From Sphingomicrobium sp. (GTDB lineage Bacteria; Pseudomonadota; Alphaproteobacteria; Sphingomonadales; Sphingomonadaceae): 32,289 bases of DNA. Numbering within the stretch: the first letter of the stretch is position 1; every line of letters begins with the position of its first letter. The translations under genes and the position numbers were made by a program. The DNA lies in assembly GCA_025450755.1 (NCBI GenBank), contig JANWLR010000052.1, positions 1 through 32,289 of the forward strand, read 5' to 3'. The notes under the pieces were generated by a model. That model was given only the letters and a program-made list of their open reading frames with translations, ran no database searches and was not told the DNA's origin. Of this stretch, positions 25,461-31,727 are shown one piece after another.

Positions 25461-25634
25461 TTATCGCGGCAAATCCTCGTCGCACAACTTTATGCAATCG
25501 GCGGCGAGCAGCGGCGAGGACTCGATTCACTTTCCCACGCCATCGACCGCGGCTGGCTCAACAGGGTGGGCACATTCAACGATGGCAGCCTTTCCGTGCC
25601 GGACATCGCCCATGAGCGGCATTTGAGCCCCTGA
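25461..25634 (+). pseudogene. Possible remnant of a TPR-type protein C-terminus
   Basis: The frame encodes AQLYAIGGEQRRGLDSLSHAI, then DRGWLNRVGTFNDGSLS and PDIAHERHLSP before TGA. This resembles the end of TPR-repeat proteins ('ALLALG-RE-AL-LLE-AV-RGW-N...DP-F--L'). There is no start codon or upstream coding context, as it lies directly before the Rieske gene's start on the other strand. A fragment left by deletion is the likely explanation, but chance similarity is possible. Confidence 0.3.
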
Positions 25635-25865
25635 TCGGGACCCCACCGTTCTCAGGAGCTCAGAGGCCGAATGGAGTCCGTGTACGCGCACGAACGCGCA
25701 AAGATGGTGGTTCAGCCGACAGGGACGCAATCGTTCGCCGCGCCAGTAATCTCGGCTTTGGGCCGAACCCAGTCATGACCTCGGCCGCTGCCGAGCGCGA
25801 CTCCTGGACCCCCGGCTTTCGCCGAGGAGGGAAAGATCGAACAAAAAATGCGCTCAGCAGCTCGT
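25635..25865. other. Rest of the 414-bp non-coding region between the Rieske gene and the lipoprotein gene
   Basis: No supported gene. A segment at about 25800-25830 (GGACCCCCGGCTTTCGCCGAGGAGG) resembles the 'ACCCCGGCTTTCGCCGGGGT' intergenic repeats of sphingomonads and contains a short inverted repeat (CGGC-TTTC-GCCG). On the minus strand a run of six T follows the lipoprotein stop (25841-25846), but no good stem precedes it. Confidence 0.4.
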
Positions 25866-26381
25866 TCAGTAATGCGGCGCGAACTGGGCTTGGATGATTG
25901 TACCGGTCGGAAGCTGGCACCTGCCCGCTCCGCCGCCGCTCATGCCGTAACTCGGCCGCATCAGGCGGAAGTCACAGCGCATGAACCCGCCGGGACCTTG
26001 GAGGTTGGCAAGCACCTGGCCGCTATAATTGGTGATGGTCTGCATGGAGGGACCCCACGGGCCCCATCCGCCCCAGCCCCAACCCCAGGCTCTGCCGCCC
26101 CAGCCGAAACCCCAACGCGATCCGGGGCCCCAGCCGTTCCATAGCGGGTCGTAGTCGGCGACGCTTTCCGAGGTGATCTGGAAAAACGGACCCTGGAATA
26201 CCTCGCCGTTGCTGAGCTGGGCGACCATCGTGCCATGGGTCCCGCCTGTTTCACTCCACGTGAAGGTCGCTCCAAGGTTGCCTCTGGTGGCCTGTCCATA
26301 GCCGACACCTGTCGTCGTGCAGCCTGCGATGGAGATCGCCAACAGCGACGCCGCTGCGGCCTTGATCGATCGTGCAGTCAT
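25866..26381 (-). CDS. Glycine/tryptophan-rich putative lipoprotein
   Basis: A 171-aa exported protein. ATG 26381 has the ribosome binding site GAAAGGAG, and the N-terminus is a lipoprotein signal peptide with lipobox SIAGC (cysteine near residue 20). The mature protein has a beta-rich part ([34 protein letters not shown] pattern, about 32-65), then a low-complexity G/W segment (about 80-110) and a conserved-looking end ([35 protein letters not shown]). This arrangement occurs in uncharacterised proteobacterial lipoproteins; no function is recognised. It is divergent from rpsF. Confidence 0.8.
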   Translation of the reverse strand: MTARSIKAAAASLLAISIAGCTTTGVGYGQATRGNLGATFTWSETGGTHGTMVAQLSNGEVFQGPFFQITSESVADYDPLWNGWGPGSRWGFGWGGRAWGWGWGGWGPWGPSMQTITNYSGQVLANLQGPGGFMRCDFRLMRPSYGMSGGGAGRCQLPTGTIIQAQFAPHY

Positions 26382-26490
26382 TGTGTCGCTCCTTTCGGGG
26401 TTAAAACGGACAACTCCCCCTCGCGGCTCCCTTGGCCGATCAAGTTCATTCATTTGTAAGCGTAAGGCTGGCGGAAGTTCATGGCCTCGC

Positions 26491-26519
26491 TTGCCTTTTC
26501 GGGCATGTTCCGCCATAGG
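26491..26519 (+). promoter_or_regulatory. Predicted promoter of the rpsF-rpsR-rplI operon
   Basis: TTGCCT (26491-26496), a 17-bp spacer and CATAGG (26514-26519). The TTGCC/ATAGGC style is common for strong sphingomonad promoters (recalled pattern). It would give a 5' leader of about 140 nt, long enough for the RNA structures described below. Confidence 0.45.
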
Positions 26520-26554
26520 CGCCGCGCTGGCGCACGGCCCTGCCGCTGCGCCGG

Positions 26555-26598
26555 TTTTGCATGCTCGCTGGTCCCCCGGACGAGGTGCACATGCAAAA
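26555..26598 (+). promoter_or_regulatory. rpsF leader stem-loop, candidate S6:S18 autoregulatory RNA
   Basis: TTTTGCATG (26555-26563) pairs perfectly with CATGCAAAA (26590-26598). Inside, CTCG (26564-26567) can pair with CGAG (26581-26584), leaving a five-base bulge GTGCA and an apical segment containing CCGG. A stem, a bulge and a CCG trinucleotide are the elements of the known S6:S18-binding leader motif; the match here is by eye and the exact placement of CCG in the bulge is not established. Confidence 0.4.
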
Positions 26599-26617
26599 TT
26601 TGGAAGACAGTCGGAGG

Positions 26618-26638
26618 GGCTTGCCATTGGGGCAAGTC
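26618..26638 (+). promoter_or_regulatory. Second hairpin in the rpsF leader
   Basis: GGCTTGCC (26618-26625) and GGCAAGTC (26631-26638) pair over 8 positions (one G-U) around ATTGG, ending 29 nt before the rpsF start. It may contribute to translational control or mRNA stability. Confidence 0.4.
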
Positions 26639-26667
26639 AGCGATCGGCCAAAAGAGAGAAATTAAAC

Positions 26668-27069
26668 ATGCCGCTCTACGAGCATGTTTTCCTCGCGCGC
26701 CAGGACCTTGCACAGGCCCAGGTCGATGCGCTCGCGGAAAACGCTACCAAAATCATTGAAGATAATGGCGGGAAGGTCGTCAAGACCGAGGCGTGGGGCC
26801 TTCGTTCGCTCGCCTACCGGATCGCCAAGAATCGCAAGGCGCATTACGTGGCTCTCGACCTTGATGCCCCGCCGGCCGCGATTGCCGAGCTGGAGCGTCA
26901 GTCGAACATCAACGAGGATGTGATCCGTTTCCTCACCATTCGCGTCGACGAGCTTGAGAAGGGCCCGTCCGCGATGATGCGGCGTGGCGATAAGGAGCGT
27001 TCGCGCGGCGACCGTGGTGATCGCGATGACCGCCCCAACTTCCGTGCTCGTGAAGAGGAGGTCGAATAA
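26668..27069 (+). CDS. rpsF: 30S ribosomal protein S6
   Basis: A 133-aa S6 protein beginning [22 protein letters not shown], with the ferredoxin-like core [34 protein letters not shown] and [12 protein letters not shown]. The C-terminal tail (about 110-133) is highly charged with RGD/RDD repeats. ATG 26668 gives the standard S6 start, with AAAGAGAGAA before it. The stop overlaps the rpsR start by one base (TAATG). S6 binds the 16S central domain as a heterodimer with S18. Confidence 0.97.
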   Translation: MPLYEHVFLARQDLAQAQVDALAENATKIIEDNGGKVVKTEAWGLRSLAYRIAKNRKAHYVALDLDAPPAAIAELERQSNINEDVIRFLTIRVDELEKGPSAMMRRGDKERSRGDRGDRDDRPNFRAREEEVE

Positions 27070-27293
27070 TGGCTCGCGCATTCTTTCGCCGCCGCAAGTC
27101 GTGCCCCTTCTCGGGCAAGGACGCGCCGAAGATCGATTACAAGGACGTGCGCCTGCTCCAGGGGTTCGTCTCCGAGCGCGGCAAGATCGTTCCGTCGCGC
27201 ATTACGGCCGTCTCATCCAAGAAGCAGCGCGAGCTTGCGCGCGCGATCAAGCGGTCGCGCCACATCGGCCTGCTTCCCTACATCGTGAAGTAA
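27069..27293 (+). CDS. rpsR: 30S ribosomal protein S18
   Basis: A 74-aa S18 protein. Conserved elements are the N-terminal [22 protein letters not shown], then [21 protein letters not shown] and [21 protein letters not shown]. Its start shares one base with the rpsF stop, ensuring coupled production of the S6/S18 pair. One cysteine (SCPF) survives of the zinc-ribbon ligands of C+ S18 proteins, so it is the zinc-free form usual in this group. Confidence 0.97.
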   Translation: MARAFFRRRKSCPFSGKDAPKIDYKDVRLLQGFVSERGKIVPSRITAVSSKKQRELARAIKRSRHIGLLPYIVK

Positions 27294-27305
27294 GGAGAAC
27301 GACCC

Positions 27306-27926
27306 ATGGAAGTGATCCTGCTTGAGCGCGTCGAGAAGCTCGGCGCCATCGGCGATGTGGTGAAGGTGAAGGACGGCTTTGCCCGCAATTACCTGCTACC
27401 GCGCAAGAAGGCGCTGCGCGCCAATGAGTCCAACCGCAAGCTGTTCGAAGTCAACCGCGCGCGGATCGAGGAAGAGAATGCCAACCGCCGTTCGGAAGCC
27501 GAGAAGTCGGCCAAGGGCGTCGAAGGCAAGACCGTCCAGCTGATCCGCCAAGCTTCGAACACTGGCCAGCTCTACGGCTCGGTGAGCGCGCGCGACATTG
27601 CCGACGCACTCGAATCCGAAGGAGCAAAGGTCGCCAAGAGCCAGGTCGTGTTGGATCGGCCGATCAAGGCGATCGGCATGCACGAGGTGAAGCTCGCGCT
27701 GCACCCCGAGGTTTCTGTTACGGTGAAGGTCAATGTGGCGCGTTCGCCGGAAGAAGCTGACCTTCAGGCGCAGGGCGTAGATGTCATGGCTCAAATGTTC
27801 GAACGTGACACGGCTGTTTTCACGGAAGAGGTCGAGCCAGGCGTTGAGCCGGGAATTGCTGCGGCGCCCGAAGACCGGGGCATGCCGGCCGGAGCCGAGG
27901 TTGGCACCAGCGACGAGCAGGCCTGA
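27306..27926 (+). CDS. rplI: 50S ribosomal protein L9
   Basis: A 206-aa L9. The N-terminal RNA-binding domain (MEVILLERVEKLGAIGDVVKVKDGFARNYLLP) and the long connecting helix lead to the C-terminal domain (GKTVQLIRQASNTGQLYGSVSARDIADAL). The usual L9 is about 150 residues; here an extra acidic, alanine/glycine-rich tail of about 45 residues follows (FTEEVEPGVEPG...). Extended L9 tails are known in alphaproteobacteria. It is the last gene of the operon and is followed by a strong terminator. AGGAGAA precedes ATG 27306. Confidence 0.97.
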   Translation: MEVILLERVEKLGAIGDVVKVKDGFARNYLLPRKKALRANESNRKLFEVNRARIEEENANRRSEAEKSAKGVEGKTVQLIRQASNTGQLYGSVSARDIADALESEGAKVAKSQVVLDRPIKAIGMHEVKLALHPEVSVTVKVNVARSPEEADLQAQGVDVMAQMFERDTAVFTEEVEPGVEPGIAAAPEDRGMPAGAEVGTSDEQA

Positions 27927-27955
27927 GGCTTCTCACCTTGTCATGACATAGATCG

Positions 27956-27986
27956 GGCCGCCGCTCCTTGGAGCGGCGGCCTTTTT
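27956..27986 (+). terminator. Strong intrinsic terminator of the ribosomal protein operon
   Basis: GGCCGCCGCTCC (27956-27967) and GGAGCGGCGGCC (27970-27981) form a perfect 12-bp stem with a 2-nt spacer (in practice a 4-nt loop), followed directly by TTTTT (27982-27986). It ends 3 bp before the stop of the convergent GST gene. Confidence 0.95.
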
Positions 27987-27988
27987 CT

Positions 27989-28642
27989 TCAGCCAGGCTC
28001 TGTTGCCAGCAATGCCGTTTCGCGCTTGATCCAGGAGGCGAAGCTGGCGCGCGCTAGGATCGAATCGATATACGCATAGACCCGCCCATGCCGCGCGCGG
28101 TCGCGACCGCAGTTCAGATGCTCAAGGTTCACGAACTGGGTCGCGACCGCGATATCGGCAAGTGTGATCCGCTCACCGACCAGGAACTCGCCGGCTTGGG
28201 GTACGACTGTCTCGAGATAGTCGAGCACCGGTGGCAGCTCGTCGCACTCGGCGGTGCTCGCAGCCTGCTCATCGCCAGATCTCCCGAAGAATCGCGGTAG
28301 GACGACGCGGTTGTAGAACATCTTGGCGCCGCAGGATGCGAGCACTGTGTCGCCATATTCCTCGAACCAAATGACTTGACCGCGCATCTTCGGGTCAGAC
28401 GGGATCAGTTGCGGCTCCAGAAAACGGGCTTCGAGATACTGGATGATCGCGCTTGAATCCGCGAGCGTGTAACCCTCGTCGCGCAGGGCCGGCATCTTCC
28501 GTAACGGACTTGCTTCCAGGAACTCGTCGCTCGGCTGCCCCGGCTTGCCTGTCGGCTTGAGCTCGAGCTCGATCCCCTTTTCGGCTGCATATGCAAGAAC
28601 CTTGCGCACGAATGGCGACAGCGAGGAACCGTACAAAATCAT
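27989..28642 (-). CDS. Glutathione S-transferase family protein
   Basis: A 217-aa GST. The N-terminal domain starts MILYGSSLSPFVRKVLAYAAEKG with a serine near the expected catalytic position, and LRKMPALRDEGYTLADSSAIIQYLE carries the glutathione-binding DSSAI motif. The C-domain has FLVGERITLADIAVATQF. It is only distantly similar to the other GST in this window (17234-17887), so it is not a recent duplicate. It is a single gene, convergent with rplI. The substrate is unknown. Confidence 0.92.
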   Translation of the reverse strand: MILYGSSLSPFVRKVLAYAAEKGIELELKPTGKPGQPSDEFLEASPLRKMPALRDEGYTLADSSAIIQYLEARFLEPQLIPSDPKMRGQVIWFEEYGDTVLASCGAKMFYNRVVLPRFFGRSGDEQAASTAECDELPPVLDYLETVVPQAGEFLVGERITLADIAVATQFVNLEHLNCGRDRARHGRVYAYIDSILARASFASWIKRETALLATEPG

Positions 28643-28729
28643 GGCGAACCGCCTCCATCTGGACGGCGAGCGGCGGAGACCAGGCGGCGCTCGCCCGTTT
28701 GGTGTCGCCAGCGACTAGAAGAGGACATC

Positions 28730-28879
28730 ATGCGCAGCAACAGCGGCAAGGATGAATCACGCGACAACCTGCAAGATCCCACCATGCGCGATCCGACGCA
28801 GCAGCGGAAGGATCCCCATCGATCCCACAAGAGCCATGGAACAGTTCCGGCCGATGACCGCGCTAGCCGCACGGACTAG
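28730..28879 (+). CDS. Small hydrophilic protein, 49 aa
   Basis: ATG 28730 is preceded by GAAGAGGA at good spacing. The peptide is very polar (MRSNSGKDESRDNLQDPTMR..., rich in D, R, S, H and T) with no hydrophobic segment, as in small disordered stress-type proteins. The TAG stop shares CTAG with the convergent 58-aa gene (28876-28879), the same architecture seen at two other sites here, which mildly supports that it is real. No family is recognised. Confidence 0.5.
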   Translation: MRSNSGKDESRDNLQDPTMRDPTQQRKDPHRSHKSHGTVPADDRASRTD

Positions 28880-29052
28880 CGGGTCTTGTAATAAATCAGT
28901 CGGCTGACGAGCTCCAGCGCAAACAACCAGCCAAGCGGCGACTCCGCCAGGTCGACTGCGACCGGTTTCGGCTCGCCAGCTTCGCGCTGCTCCGAGGCAA
29001 TCCCATTCTCAATTGCGCGTTCAGTGATCAAGCGCTGACCAGTGGTTTTCAT
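28876..29052 (-). CDS. Small protein with AESPLGWL motif, possibly a truncated DUF6456-type protein
   Basis: A 58-aa protein from ATG 29052. It contains VDLAESPLGWLFA (about 33-45), which resembles the start of DUF6456 proteins ('..ESPL-WL-RR...'), but the family's following 'aGERLR-D' helix is missing and the protein ends LVSRLIYYKTR. It could be a truncated relic or a distinct short protein. The IS element ends 28 bp upstream of its start, so its original promoter, probably shared with the XRE gene beyond the element, has been displaced. A TTG inside the IS end is also in frame. No good ribosome binding site is seen. Confidence 0.5.
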   Translation of the reverse strand: MKTTGQRLITERAIENGIASEQREAGEPKPVAVDLAESPLGWLFALELVSRLIYYKTR

Positions 29053-29072
29053 TCCGACACCACATAATTGCC

Positions 29073-29080
29073 CCTCTCTT
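29073..29080. repeat. Target-site duplication, left copy (CCTCTCTT)
   Basis: Eight bases identical to 31753-31760, directly flanking the element. Eight-base duplications are the rule for the IS1595 family. Confidence 0.9.
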
Positions 29081-29105
29081 GGCAATTATATACTTGACTT
29101 AGCAA
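29081..29105 (+). repeat. Left terminal inverted repeat (IRL)
   Basis: GGCAATTATATACTTGACTT plus AGCAA; compared with the right end it differs at positions 4, 18 and 20. On the minus strand it contains TATAAT facing outward toward the 58-aa gene. Confidence 0.9.
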
Positions 29106-29140
29106 GCATCCAGAGGGGTAGGCCTCGCAAGAGGCAAGCC

Positions 29141-30052
29141 ATGAACATCACAGACCCTATCTTCTTCGACGAAGCCAAAGCAGCCGCCCATATTGAGCAA
29201 TCGCGTTGGCCGGACGGAGAACCCGTATGCCCATTCTGTGAGAGCACCGGCATCACCCGCATGGGCGGCAAAACCCAGGCGGGAATGTTCCTCTGCAATG
29301 TCTGTCGCCAGAAGTTCACTTGCCGAACCGGAACGGTGATGGAGCGTTCGCATGTGCCTCTCCACAAATGGCTTCTGGCAACGCATCTGATCGCCGCGTC
29401 CAAGAAGGGCATGAGCGCGAAGCAGCTCGAACGTATGCTTGGCGTGACCTACAAGACGGCTTGGTTCCTCGCGCACCGCATCCGTGAGGCGATGGACGAA
29501 GCCAACAACCCGCATGAGCCGCTTGGCGGTCCCGGCAAGGTGATTGAAAGCGACGAAGCCTTCGTTGGCGGCATCAAAAAGAAGCGCCTGTCGGGCAAGG
29601 TCGCTCCCAAGAAGAAAATCGTGACGCTGATCGAGCGCGGCGGTCGCGCCCGTTCGTTCCACATCACGCATATCGACCATACGAACATTCGCGCCGCGCT
29701 GGTCACGAACGCGCACCGCTCGTCGCATCTGCGCACGGACGATGCCCGTTTCTACAACAACATCGGCCTAGAGTTCGCGAGCCACAAAACCACGCTTCAC
29801 AGCAACCGCGAATTTTCGCGCGGCGACGGCAACCACAGCAACACGGCGGAGAACTTCTTTAGCATCCTGAAGCGCGGCGTTGTCGGCACCTATCACCACA
29901 TGAGCGCCACCCACATGCACCGCTATCTCGCGGAGTTCGACATGCGCTATTCAACCAAGACGACAACGGACGGTGAGCGCGCCGCCCTCATCCTCAAGGG
30001 GATGGAAGGGCGTCGTCTCACCTATCGACGGCCTCACGACCTCGCAGCCTAA
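29141..30052 (+). CDS. IS1595-family transposase
   Basis: A 303-aa transposase. A zinc ribbon with C30-x2-C33 and C52-x2-C55 precedes a helix-turn-helix-like segment (MSAKQLERMLGVTYKTAWFLAHRIREAM, about 91-118). The catalytic core has D138 in ESDEAFVGG, D200 or D201 in LRTDDARFY, and N234/E237 in HSNTAENFFSILKRGVVGTYHH, the DDNE/DDE signature of this family. All key residues are present. The ATG 29141 follows AAGAGG and begins 60 bp inside the element; the frame is open upstream to 29042 but that would cross the element end. Confidence 0.95.
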   Translation: MNITDPIFFDEAKAAAHIEQSRWPDGEPVCPFCESTGITRMGGKTQAGMFLCNVCRQKFTCRTGTVMERSHVPLHKWLLATHLIAASKKGMSAKQLERMLGVTYKTAWFLAHRIREAMDEANNPHEPLGGPGKVIESDEAFVGGIKKKRLSGKVAPKKKIVTLIERGGRARSFHITHIDHTNIRAALVTNAHRSSHLRTDDARFYNNIGLEFASHKTTLHSNREFSRGDGNHSNTAENFFSILKRGVVGTYHHMSATHMHRYLAEFDMRYSTKTTTDGERAALILKGMEGRRLTYRRPHDLAA

Positions 30053-30175
30053 GTACTTCGAGCCGCCAGCTTGGATTGGCGAGCGCCGTATCCGCTGGAC
30101 TCAGCCCTGACTCGGCTCGTCGCATTATGAGACGGCGGAACCTCCAAAAGCTGGACCCGTTAAGGGGAATGTAAT

Positions 30176-30199
30176 AACCTAGACCGTACTTAGGTTTTT
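30176..30199 (+). terminator. Possible terminator after the transposase
   Basis: AACCTA (30176-30181) and TAGGTT (30191-30196) form a 6-bp stem with a 9-nt loop, running into TTTTT (30195-30199). It would isolate the cargo genes from transposase transcription. The stem is short. Confidence 0.4.
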
Positions 30200-30214
30200 G
30201 GTTATGCACCGTGC

Positions 30215-30520
30215 ATGGGTACGGTGTTCACGAGCGTAAGAAGGTACCGCGTCACGGTAAACTCGAACGATCATTGGCCGCGTCACGTTCATGCAATGAC
30301 TAGAGGCCTGAATGCACGTTTCAAGTTGCGATGCCCGAAGGGAACGGCTGTATTCTGGGACATTGTTCGGGGCGATTGGGACGACAAGCATCTGAACGAG
30401 CTTGGACAAGAGATCACTGACGAGATGAAGGCGTGCTGCGAAGAATGGAGTAGGATTCATGGCAAAGTTCCGCCCTATCAGCGAAGCGGCACTGAAAAAG
30501 GCGAAGGCAAAAGCGGCTGA
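30215..30520 (+). CDS. DUF4160-like small protein (cargo gene, possible toxin-like partner)
   Basis: A 101-aa protein. It contains YRVTVNSNDHWPRHVHAMTRGLNARFKL, close to the DUF4160 pattern '...NDH-PPH-HA....A---', followed by W-D-HLNELGQEITDEMKACCEEW, a helix similar to the 'L-EI---V-E-' end of that family. The last 62 bp overlap the next gene in another frame, so expression is likely coupled. DUF4160 genes are often paired with DUF2442 genes and such pairs have been suspected of being toxin-antitoxin modules; no activity is shown by sequence. ATG 30215 lacks a strong ribosome binding site and GTG 30224 is an alternative start. Confidence 0.65.
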   Translation: MGTVFTSVRRYRVTVNSNDHWPRHVHAMTRGLNARFKLRCPKGTAVFWDIVRGDWDDKHLNELGQEITDEMKACCEEWSRIHGKVPPYQRSGTEKGEGKSG

Positions 30521-30869
30521 GAACCCCACGCCGCGTGCGACTACCATCAGCTTCAATCGCACTGTCGATATGATCAATATTGAACTCAATACGGGCGCAA
30601 CCGTGTCGTTTCCGCCGGAGAAGATTGAGGGAATAAAAGGAGCGCGCCGTGCCGATCTTCTTGATGTGAGGAGCGAAGGCGGCGGCACTGCGATTTGGTT
30701 CCCTAGCCTTGACGTCTATCTCTCCGTCGCCCCCCTCCTCGAGCAGTTTTTTGGCCCGATGGAATGGGGTCGCAAGGAACGCAGGGCGGCGGCGTCTCGC
30801 GCGAATGGCAAGCGTGGCGGGCGCCCTCCTTCCAAGGCCACACATACGGAGCGCGCGCTCGCCTGCTAG
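30459..30869 (+). CDS. DUF2442-like protein (cargo gene, possible antitoxin-like partner)
   Basis: A 136-aa protein from ATG 30459 with GGAGTAGGA upstream. The core VDMINIELNTGATVSFPPEKIEGI followed by EGGGTAIWFPSLDVYLSVAPLLEQFFG fits DUF2442 ('-L---F-DG-...I-WP--D-D----L'). The C-terminal ASRANGKRGGRPPSKA basic motif, resembling 'A-RANG--GGRPRK', is frequent in these proteins and could contact DNA. It overlaps the DUF4160-like gene by 62 bp and shares CTAG (30866-30869) as stop with the convergent small gene. A regulatory or antitoxin role is inferred. Confidence 0.7.
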   Translation: MAKFRPISEAALKKAKAKAAENPTPRATTISFNRTVDMINIELNTGATVSFPPEKIEGIKGARRADLLDVRSEGGGTAIWFPSLDVYLSVAPLLEQFFGPMEWGRKERRAAASRANGKRGGRPPSKATHTERALAC

Positions 30870-30997
30870 GGCTTCCGCCTGCGACCTAGCTTGCTGTCCT
30901 TCTGCCGCTTCGGCGGCGTCGCCAGCATCCGCTTCAACGCCGCTTCCCGCCGCGCTACAGTTTCTTCTTGGGTATATGTCTCATGGCTATCCGACAT
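30866..30997 (-). CDS. Small basic protein, 43 aa, antitoxin-like (cargo gene)
   Basis: ATG at 30995-30997 (minus strand) with AGGA eight bases upstream. The peptide reads MSDSHETYTQEETVARREAA and continues LKRMLATPPKRQKDSKLGRR plus RKP. An acidic helix 'EE--ARR-AALKR-L-TPPK' followed by a basic tail is a pattern seen in many short alphaproteobacterial genes near toxin-like genes (recalled pattern). It is divergent from the 195-aa gene (14 bp between starts) and convergent with the DUF2442-like gene, with which it shares CTAG as stop. Confidence 0.6.
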   Translation of the reverse strand: MSDSHETYTQEETVARREAALKRMLATPPKRQKDSKLGRRRKP

Positions 30998-31011
30998 CTG
31001 GGATTTCCTAA

Positions 31012-31599
31012 ATGACCGACCAAGCAGACTTATACGGCGGCCTGATAACGGAAGCCAGATTTCGGATTGAAGCAGTAGAGCGCCTATTGGCGCGCTCGAA
31101 TATGCCTCCCCGCATCATTGAAGAGCTTTGCTATCTCCAACTGAGGTTGCTTTGCGAGGTGATTGCGCTCGGCTGCCTCGTCGCACACGGAGACATACGC
31201 ACCCGAAAGATGATGCGCGAAAGTAAGCCAGGAATTATCTTCAAACAGTTGGAGGCGCTGCACCCCAACTTCTACCCAAAAGCCGTCATACTATCGTTGC
31301 GAAACGGCGGCCTGCACGTCGAGCCCCGACCGGGCCCTTGGTTGTCCAAGGACGATCTAAAAACTCTCTGGAAGAAATCAGGCAATGAGCTTCACAGAGG
31401 GAACGTGGCACGCCTTCTGTCCGGCCCTAATCCAGCGCCCGTCAACCTCGCTGCGGTGCGAACGTGGGTGCAGAAGATCCGCAACCTCCTACACAATCAC
31501 CAAATCTCGTCGCGCGACAACAAACGACATTACCTCGTTCTGCTGTCCGACGCGGACAATGGGGGCAACGCAGGCGTAATTACTGCCGCTTCCCCTTGA
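31012..31599 (+). CDS. Cargo protein of unknown function, 195 aa
   Basis: The N-terminal half is helical (ITEARFRIEAVERLLARS, then IIEELCYLQLRLLCEVIALGCLVAHGDI, about 12-62), followed by LEALHPNFYPKAV, a polar middle, and WKKSGNELHRGNVARLL (about 118-134). The end HYLVLLSDADNGGNAGVITA looks like beta strands. I recall similar uncharacterised proteins in alphaproteobacteria with the same 'YLQLR-LCE-IALGCLVAHGD' and 'G-ELHRG' blocks, but know no function. GC is visibly lower than in chromosomal neighbours. A weak GGGA precedes ATG 31012. It is the last gene before the right end of the element. Confidence 0.7.
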   Translation: MTDQADLYGGLITEARFRIEAVERLLARSNMPPRIIEELCYLQLRLLCEVIALGCLVAHGDIRTRKMMRESKPGIIFKQLEALHPNFYPKAVILSLRNGGLHVEPRPGPWLSKDDLKTLWKKSGNELHRGNVARLLSGPNPAPVNLAAVRTWVQKIRNLLHNHQISSRDNKRHYLVLLSDADNGGNAGVITAASP

Positions 31600-31727
31600 T
31601 CCCGACAATTCACCAAACTTCGGGTGAGTCAGAGAATCTAATGCTCCCGCCGCGCCTCAAGGCAGCGGAGCTAATCACCCCTCTGGTTACCGGCCTGTCA
31701 CGCTGGTTTTCCATAGCGAATCACCTT

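Noticed and set aside
26040-26140. The GGGGCC/CCCCAG-rich tract as a tandem repeat or CRISPR-like array
   Set aside because: It encodes the G/W-rich segment of the lipoprotein, with no regular unit length or spacers.
28720-28900. A possible tRNA or small structured RNA in the gap around the 49-aa gene
   Set aside because: No cloverleaf pairing or T-loop sequence could be found, and the coding interpretation with a ribosome binding site is better.
29042-29140. An upstream extension of the transposase frame to 29042
   Set aside because: It would begin outside the element, left of the inverted repeat; ATG 29141 with its own ribosome binding site gives the normal transposase N-terminus.
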